Below, piece by piece: positions 57,730 through 64,000 of a DNA stretch of 64,000 bases. Source of the DNA: Leucocoprinus leucothites (Eukaryota; Basidiomycota; Agaricomycetes; Agaricales; Agaricaceae). Location of the stretch: NCBI GenBank assembly GCA_013368445.1, contig JAACJO010000004.1, forward strand, positions 1,054,001-1,118,000, in the 5' to 3' direction. The translations under genes were made by a program, and so were the position numbers. The notes beneath the pieces are model-generated. The model was given only the letters and a program-made list of their open reading frames with translations, was not told where the DNA came from and searched no databases. Each line of letters opens with the position of its first letter. The stretch's first letter is position 1.

Positions 57730-60216
57730 TTAAACTGCAACTCCACCACTGGAGTGATTGGTATTGGCGCAGACAGCATGTGCAGTGCATGACTCAGCAG
57801 CTTTGTTAGAGTGCCAGGTTCGGTCGAACCTGTTTCTCCAAAATGGACATTTAGTGTTGTTAGCATGATGGTTGTCTTTGCAATTAAGGCATTTGAAGTT
57901 TTCAAGATGAGGGCATGGGATGCCATCAGGAGTGGTGTCACGAGGGGGATTTGATTTAAGATTGGCCTTACAACACCAAGCCATGGAATGGTGGTTCTCA
58001 ATGCGATGTGGGCCACCACAAATTTGACAGTGAGTGCTGAGGGCATGACATGCATGAGTGGAGTGACCCCACCGCCAGCAATTCCTGCACTGTGCAACAC
58101 CAGGATGCATACTGGTGGCACAGATAGTACCGATATGTCGGCTGAAATTGATAGTGCAGTTGACCAATGTCTTGGCCTTGGTACTGTTCTGGGAGTCCCA
58201 AATGTCAAACCATACTACAGCTGTGTCCGATTTTGGGGAAGTTTTCATGATGCAAGGGTGGGTGGCAAGGATAACATTTTTGAAGAGTGATGATTGGCCA
58301 AGGGCCTGCTCAACGAAGGCAGGGGAGAGGGGGTTTGAAGAATTGGCTACCCAATAAGGGATGCCAATGATTTTGAGGAAGGATTTTGATTGTGGAAGAT
58401 GGGGCTCAATGGGGATAGTGTCTCCTAGTTGCCAGGCTTTTTTCAGCCAGGACTTGATGGTATCGAGGTCGGTGGGAGTGGTGACACCCAAGGTGGTGAT
58501 GGATATGCCATTGTACAATTCGCAGACAGACTCAATGTGAAGTTTGGATTGGGTGGCAGTGAGACCACAGTTACAGAATTCAGTCACTTTGTTGAAATCT
58601 TTAATGCAATCTGCAATAATGTTTCCCTCGAATGGGATAAGGACTTGGTGACAAGTAGGTCCATGTGTTGTCATCTTGGGTTTAGTGTGTTGAGCGCTTG
58701 TGGTTGAAGGTTCAGGTGCCTGAAGTTGGGTGCTACCAAAGCCTGCCTTGTACATGGCAAGGACTTTGTTGTACAATAATTTGGGGAAGGCAAGTATCAT
58801 TTCTCACATCTTGACCCTGTTGATGTTGGGGGGGTTGGAAGAGGAAGCTGCTGGCTAGACACTCTGTTGGGCGGCATCAGCAAACAACACATTCTTTTTG
58901 TTGAAATGTTCCATAAGGGGTTTGATGGATGCCTTATGGTCAGGAGGGGGGATAGGAGGTGGCATGTCAGAGGCGCCCTTAGGGTTAGGTTTTGATGGCT
59001 GAGCCTGGCCATCAGAAGAAGGGCGCCCAACTGAGTGCTCAAAGTTTCCATTCCCGTTCCTTGGAGTCATGTGTTTGGAAGGTGGAGGAGGGGCCTGGGA
59101 GACGCAAATAGGACCAGCAGGCTTAGAAGATGCAACATCGTTCTTTGCCTTTCGGGAGCCTGACATGGATGAAACATCACATGCCTTATCAGAAGACGAA
59201 ATGTCATTCTGGGGAAGAGGAAGGGTGCCCTCAACAGGAGGGGCTTGGTCGATGTTCATATGGTCATCATCAATACGAGCTGAAGGATTAGTTTGCCCAA
59301 CAACAATGCCAGGCAGAAATAGGGTGGTTGGGATGAGAGATGAGGAAGGTTTGCATACCTTCTTTCCCTTACCCTTACCCTTAGGGGGGGGAGAGGAATC
59401 TGTCATGGGGATATCGGAAGGAGGGCCAAAATAATGCCTCAGCACCTCGACAATCATGAGTCCACTTTCACCATTGATGGGTAAGCGATTCCAGCCTGAC
59501 TCAAACATAGTGGTGAGTAGACAATAAATTGGTTCCCCCATTTGGGGAACCCTCAGATCCTTCTCACTGGGCCATAAGCCCAGCGCAGCACGATGCTTGA
59601 AAAAGTTTGTAATGTATTTAAGCACCTCAAGTGCTTTGAAGGCAGCTTCACCGACGATAACAGTTCCTTCGGCGGCTGTGTTTGATGGATCCTTAAGATC
59701 CAGGAGGTGTGGCTGTGCAGGCCTAGACTCCTGCAGCTGTGCAGTGACATCACCAGTGACATCATGTGTGACATCAGGTATGACATCATATATGACGTCA
59801 GGTATGACATCATTAGTATCTGATGATCCAGCAAAGAAGGTAGCTGGAGTGCTGGTTGGCACAACACTTGCTGACTCAGCAGATCCATGGATCATGTGAG
59901 GCAGCCTTGAGGTGGGTGGGGGTCCAAAGAACCTATTAGTAGGTACCCCATTATCCATAATCCCATCCTCTTGGTCGCTCCACATGTCCCTGCGAGAGTT
60001 TAAATTCAAAGGATCAGGAGGCTGGAGCTCACCTACAAACCCCTCTCCAAATGGGCAGAAAGGAATAGGTGACTTGAAGCCATTATATGTGCTCATCAAT
60101 GCGGTTCTTAAGATGGCCTTGGGAGTGGTGTCCAGACCTCTACGAAATTCCCAAGCATGAGCTTGCTTGGCGCATGAAGAGGGAGGAGGGGGAGTTCTGA
60201 AAGATGAGTGTAACAA
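57730..60216 (-). pseudogene. L5 ORF1, long and almost open
   Basis: A 453-codon open stretch (58855-60216) and a 356-codon one (57730-58800) lie in the same frame, separated by two stops. It contains EFRRGLDTTPKAILRTALMS, an Arg position that is a stop in L1 and L2. A six-unit repeat tract, MGEPIYCLLTTMFESGWNRL, MPPPIPPPDHKASIKPLMEH, QVLIPFEGNIIADCIKDFNK, VWFDIWDSQNSTKAKTLVN and knuckles CRNCWRWGHSTHAC, CQICGGPHRIENH and CLNCKDNHHANNTKC follow. The acidic N-terminal tract is lost in the 0.2 kb deletion, so the native start is gone. Confidence 0.9.
59745..59812 (-). repeat. 12-nt tandem repeat with TGACATCA/TGACGTCA cores (L5 ORF1)
   Basis: Six units of 8-nt core plus 4-nt spacer; one core is the palindrome TGACGTCA. 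It is the largest array among the LINEs. Confidence 0.85.
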
Positions 60217-61766
60217 TGCATGTGATAGTGTAGCACCCAGTGCGATGGTGTAGTCATGTTGGTAGAATTTGTAGTCAATGTAGTATAAATCACCATCACA
60301 GAAATTGATGATGGTGGTTAGAGAGAAAGAAGGATTGAGGGAAACTAAAGTCCAACTTGCAGACCTCTAACAGTAAGCTTATATGTACGTGTGGCCCTAG
60401 CAACGTACCAACAGGGTTAGAAGATGCGTTGAAGCAGGTACATAACCTACTACTGGGGTCTCCTATTGTCCTCCTTGTGACAGCTAAGCCAGTCATGGTC
60501 GAACTGGTGGCGCCAGAATGGGCACTTTCGATCATCAGCTGCATGGCCACCCTTGCAGTTGATACATGAGATATGGGGACAGGGTTCCCCAGCAGGTGTG
60601 GGCAGGATGGAGGGGTTGGCCTTCAGACTCCCCTTACAGCACGATGATGTAGAGTGATGATTCTCACTACGGTGAGGACCACCACACTGGGAACACCTGA
60701 GCATGCAGTTGCAGCAGGTGGGGGTAGAGTGGCCAAAGTGCCAGCAGTGCTGGCACTGAGGGACACTGGGGTGGGCACAGGCAGGCTTGATGACAGCCTG
60801 CATACCATTGAAGTCAAGGTACTTGTTGAGGAGCTTCTTAGCACCGGCTCCTGACTGAGAATCCCATAGATCAAACCAGACAGTAGCAGTGTCAGCCTTG
60901 GGGGAGTTGCGCATGATGCACACAGATGAGACGTCAGCAAAAGTGTCCTTGAACAGAGACAATCACATGCGGTCAGTGATCTGAACTGGTGTAATACGGA
61001 CGCCATTCACATGGAAGGGGACATCAAGGATCTTGAGATAAGACCTTGACCTGGGGCAGTGCGTCTTCAGCTCAAATGGAGCAGTGAAGACAGAGAGAAT
61101 AGCAGACTCAACAACAGTGATGTCAGAGTCTGAGGGTATGGCAGAGGTGTACAGTGCAATAGTGCTGTATGCCTTGGTGATATTCTCAATGCACAAAGAA
61201 GACTTGGCATGTGAGAGGGCATCGTTGAGAAGGCGCATGGCCTTGTGATGGAGATAAGTGATCTCACTGGCATTGCCAGTGAAATCAAGGAACAATTGAT
61301 GGTGGGTGGGCCTGGTGGTGGTCATACATGGCTTCTTGGCAGAGCTAGTGGTGGTAGTGGCGGCCTGATGCATTGCAGCAATGTGATCAGGGTCAAGGGA
61401 GGGGTTTGCCTGTGCCAGCTTGATGAGTGACACAGGCGGCGCTGAAGCACCAGAATGGGCGGCTTCCACAAACAAGTGCTGACAAGGCACTGGAGCAGGA
61501 GAAGGGATGGGCACCTTTATGGGCGCTCAAGGGGGGCCACTAGCACATGCCTTAGGGGGCACTTGCTTGGGCAGTATGGAGGGCCAGGCTGGAGTGGGCC
61601 GCGGTGCCTTGGGTGTTTGCTTGGGCGTCTTGGGGGAGCCCATGTCAATGTCACATGGTTCTGCTTTGTCAGCGGATCGATGGGTTGCCTCATAGATGAC
61701 GCACATGTCTTTAGGGGAGGCTTCTGGCTCATTGAACTGAGCAATGCCCTGCATGAAGGAGCGAAA

Positions 61767-61779
61767 GGTGGTCCAGCCA
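61767..61779. repeat. Target-site duplication of G9, left copy
   Basis: GGTGGTCCAGCCA, 13 bp, repeated exactly at 63033-63045 after the G9 poly(A). Confidence 0.92.
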
Positions 61780-63032
61780 CAAAAATCCCTCCTTGACCTC
61801 TTACCACCACTGTTGAAAGTTGGTGTTTGATTAGACATCTAGTTACACATTGTATTCTACCTATTCTACATGGGTAAATGAAAGTCCAAAGCTAAACAGG
61901 CTGTACGCCAAACAACTGAGTCCGCAAGCTCAACATCACCAAGATTTCCGAGGACAAACATCTCAACCCATATGATGACCCACGCAACATCTGCGGCTTC
62001 TTGGGACCTCAGTCCTCAATCCCAGAGGCTGACTTTGAGTTGCCTCCTCACCCAGTGCCTGGTGACGTTTTGTCCCTCGCACCTATTACTCAACCTCCGG
62101 TGGCTTTGAGCCCCACAGGTCCCTCCACCACTCCTCCTAGCAGCTCCATCGCACCCCGGGCTGGCCCCTCTGCTCCCTCCTCTGTTGGACCTGACCTGGA
62201 GGAGGAGGCCCTTGCCACCTATGAAGGTCTTCGTTGATTGGGGAGATGGTTCTCAAATCTTGATCCTGCTGCTGTCATAACCGACACAGCCCAATGCTTG
62301 TATGCTCTCTATGTCATGGGGAGCATATGGGAATTCAGGAAGAGGGGCTGGGCTGATACCCAGCTCACTCCGATGTTTCAGAAGCAGGAGTGGCCTATGG
62401 TTGACTTCTTCCTTCACTCTGAGGGCTTTTCGACCGGCCCTAATCAACCACATGGTGACCACGAGTTGTCCCATGGATCCGCTGACAAAGCAGGTCCATG
62501 TGACATCAGCATAGGTGACCCTGAAAGGCGAATCCCCCTGTTCCACCCACTGCTGCTGGGGATCCCTGTCCCCACATCAAGTATGTCAACTGTGCCAAGT
62601 TGCATGCAGCTGACAATCGCAAGTGCCCATTCTGGCAACCCTGGTTTGACTGGCTTTGGCTTGAAAACCATCGCCGTGATGCCGCTTGGTCATGTCTGTA
62701 GGGTTCTCTTCCCTGCAGGTTGCATTGTCCACCCCCACACTGTGCGTGGTGGGCTCTGGAGATCCATGCTGTGCACCTTCCATCCGCTGGCAAATCAGAA
62801 CAGCCCAACTTGTATTGTAGTATGCTTTCATTTTGAACTATGTACCACTGCATGAAGATGTCATTTGTACTAGGCAGACTTTGGACTCGTATTTATACCT
62901 AGCTATGTAGATGTGTAGTTGGTAGTGGTACTATCTGCATGTTGTAGTAGTTGGGCACGGACTGCTATCGCACACTGCATTATAAATTGGCAACCCCTCC
63001 AGAGTCGCATTTGATTAAATTAAAAAAAAAAA
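61780..63032 (+). mobile_element. ORF1-only retroposon G9 (beta), internally deleted
   Basis: A 1253 bp unit with beta 5' and 3' ends, tail hairpin and poly(A), bounded by a perfect 13 bp duplication in G8 gag. About 1 kb of the gag middle is missing compared with G3; the joint near 62525 lies at an AAAG shared by both edges. Confidence 0.9.
61870..62701 (+). pseudogene. G9 ORF1 remnant
   Basis: MGK, stop, KSKAKQAVRQTTES, then a small deletion and frameshift, PEADFELPPHPVPGDVLSLA, PDLEEEALATYEGL, a stop, SIWEFRKRGWADTQLTPMFQ and HGSADKAGPCDISIGDPE. After the joint comes only the last knuckle region, LHAADNRKCPFWQ and the C-terminal WLWLENHRRDAAW. The middle RNA-binding part and two knuckles are absent, so no working gag is possible. 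Confidence 0.83.
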
Positions 63033-63896
63033 GGTGGTCCAGCCATGGCTGGCCCACTATTTGCCCATGGAAATGTGTGCACTCCTGTGCCCACTCATCT
63101 TGAATTCATAGATGGCACTAGCAAGATAGCTAGCACATGCCTTGGCATAGTCCTCATCAAGGAGGGAATCGTCAGGGAGTTCTCGCATGAAGTGCAAAAA
63201 CTCCTTGAGGCCATTGAAAGCCTGCTTGGCTGCAGCATCGTCTCCAGGCATGGTCCCAGTGGAGGACAACAGAGTGGATGGTGCAATCAGGGGAGGAGTG
63301 GGAACTGGGTAGTACGTGGTACTACCAGTGACAAGAGGGGCCTTGGGACCTAAGATCACTGGAGGCTGAGTAGTAGGTGCCAGCAACAGAATGTCAGTGG
63401 GCACTGAGGAGAGAGGTGAGGGTAACTGAATGTCAGCCCTCATGGAGGTGGCCAGAGCCTTGAATTCTGCCATAGAGCGGCTGGGATGGGTAGAGGTAGA
63501 GGGCCTGGGGGCCTCTTTGATTGTGTCAAGCTCGTCATCACCAGATGCAATGTCAGAGTCGAGGTCCATGTTCGTGATCTCGTGACTAATAGCTTTAGAC
63601 TTTTGCCTACCCATGTTTCACTAGTGTAGACAATGTAGTATTGTGCTCAAACTAAGACACCAACTCAAGAGATGGTGGTGGTAAGAGGACAAGAAGGGAT
63701 GGATACTGCAGCTATCACTAGCCATACATTCACTCCTTGTTTGGTGTTCCAACATTGAATTTTGGCCATGAGTTTGTCATTTGTCATTGCACTTAGGTCG
63801 GGGTTCTTCTTCGAGGAGCGGGGAGCCATGGTGGTAGGAGGCAAGATGATCTTGATAAGAGATCAAGGATTAGTAAGTCCTTGAGGGCTCAGTCCT

Positions 63897-63909
63897 AAAG
63901 GGGGAATAC
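63897..63909 (+). promoter_or_regulatory. Polypurine tract of gypsy B
   Basis: AAAGGGGGAATAC lies directly before the TGTCACGATC LTR start, the usual site for plus-strand primer formation by RNase H. It also fixes the element's direction as plus, opposite to the Zn2Cys6 ORF. Confidence 0.7.
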
Positions 63910-64000
63910 TGTCACGATCTGTGATTGCAACCTCTCCAATTTGATCTCCGACTATTCTTTCAATTTCTGATTCCCACAATTTTTCATTATCTACTATTTC
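63910..64000 (+). repeat. Start of gypsy B 3' LTR
   Basis: Begins TGTCACGATCTGTGATTGC, a TG start placed right after the polypurine tract. Only 91 bases are in the window, and no 5' LTR copy is present for comparison. Confidence 0.65.

Larger units (their letters stand above)
53570..60340 (-). mobile_element. LINE L5
   Basis: A 6771 bp element with a perfect 13 bp duplication in G8. It has all LINE parts and the tail hairpin with loop AATTGA. It is shorter than L1 and L4 because about 0.2 kb is missing near the ORF1 start (after TPSHWV). Confidence 0.92.
60450..63614 (-). pseudogene. G8 ORF1 (alpha gag), interrupted by G9
   Basis: Segments 63614-63046 and 61779-60450 add up to 633 codons with no net indel. 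It starts MGRQKSKAISHEITNMDLDS and is open to a TGA/TAG-type stop after HISMGK. After G9 it continues TTFRSFMQGIAQFNEPEASP, a stop after ACASGPP, SRSYLKILDVPFHVNGVRIT, a stop after ITDRM, VWFDLWDSQSGAGAKKLLNK, then knuckles CQHCWHFGHSTPTC, CSQCGGPHRSENH and CINCKGGHAADDRKC, ending NRRPQ-stop. All three zinc motifs are intact. Confidence 0.9.
53365..63701 (-). mobile_element. ORF1-only retroposon G8 (alpha), split by L5 and G9
   Basis: Its pieces are 53365-53569 (poly(A) and 3' UTR), 60341-61779 (3' UTR and gag C-terminal two thirds) and 63046-63701 (gag N-terminus and 5' end). Together they make about 2.3 kb, a full alpha unit with a 15 bp duplication in gypsy B. L5 entered the 3' UTR and G9 entered gag. 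Confidence 0.92.
52272..63829 (-). pseudogene. Antisense extra ORF of gypsy B: Zn2Cys6 cluster, NLS-like motif, coiled coil
   Basis: Two segments, 63829-63702 and 53349-52272, read as one 402-codon frame when G8 and one duplication copy are set aside. It starts MAPRSSKKNPDLSAMTNDKL. Residues 151-180 have Cys at 151, 154, 161, 170, 173 and 180, giving CX2CX6CX8CX2CX6C, the exact spacing of fungal Zn2Cys6 binuclear clusters. KKRK lies at 207-210, and a Leu/Gln-rich likely coiled coil at about 325-385. Four stops (53268, 52743, 52620, 52530) are all single C-to-T changes (CGA to TGA, CAG to TAG); there are no indels. It may be a DNA-binding regulator; the function is inferred. Confidence 0.8.
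50411..64000 (+). mobile_element. Ty3/gypsy element B, 3' part with antisense extra ORF and 3' LTR start
   Basis: The plus-strand order is integrase, chromodomain (to 51970), about 300 bp without coding signal, an antisense ORF (52272-53364 and 63702-63829), a polypurine tract (63897-63909) and the first 91 bases of the 3' LTR. G8, with L5 and G9 inside, is inserted at 53364. Gag, PR, RT and RNase H are missing to the left, where G7 abuts. It is the same family as gypsy A by integrase and chromodomain. Confidence 0.85.

Overview
This 64 kb window looks like heterochromatin-type, transposon-packed DNA from a filamentous fungus, most likely a basidiomycete (Agaricomycete). The basis is the mix of element types: chromodomain Ty3/gypsy, Ty1/copia, and LINEs with APE endonuclease, RT, RNase H and a C-terminal zinc motif. 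The species cannot be named from the sequence. I found no ordinary host gene, tRNA or rRNA. Nearly everything is retrotransposon nested in retrotransposon, and most reading frames are broken by C-to-T or G-to-A stops rather than by indels.

Layout. 1-5534: gypsy A (-), a decayed gag-PR-RT-RNaseH-IN-chromodomain element, with a possible leader/LTR remnant to about 5845. 5846-9335: truncated copia (-). 9336-11617: ORF1-only retroposon G1 (+). 11713-31834: an old LINE fragment, L0 (-), split by LINE L1 (11856-18843, -), retroposon G2 (18869-21156, -) and LINE L2 (22057-31315, +); L2 itself carries G3 (23588-25835, +). 31835-32585: endonuclease piece of a second LINE lineage (LB, +). 32586-38570: LINE L3 (-), holding G4 (34641-36926, -) and a solo LTR (37453-38110). 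38581-40916: G5 (+). 40917-41116: G6 fragment (+). 41117-50410: G7 (-), split by LINE L4 (41592-48546, -). 50411-64000: the 3' part of gypsy B (+), interrupted by G8 (53365-63701, -), which is itself split by LINE L5 (53570-60340, -) and G9 (61780-63032, +).

The LINEs are about 7 kb. ORF1 is gag-like with three zinc knuckles. ORF2 has 1317 codons: APE-type endonuclease, RT with FVDD, RNase H and a terminal Cys/His motif. ORF1 stop and ORF2 start are always arranged TAA-AT-ATG.

The most interesting system is a set of about 2.3 kb units (G1-G9) that encode only an ORF1/gag protein homologous to LINE ORF1. They end in poly(A), are flanked by 9-17 bp target-site duplications, and carry 5' and 3' terminal hairpins shared with the LINEs. 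They look like ORF1-encoding satellites mobilised in trans by LINE machinery, comparable in design to HeT-A or mammalian HAL1.

A second striking feature is in gypsy B. Between the pol/chromodomain and the 3' LTR lies an antisense 402-codon ORF with a canonical fungal Zn2Cys6 cluster, an NLS-like motif and a predicted coiled coil. It is now split by a 10.3 kb nested insertion, but the reading frame continues once the insertion and one TSD copy are set aside.
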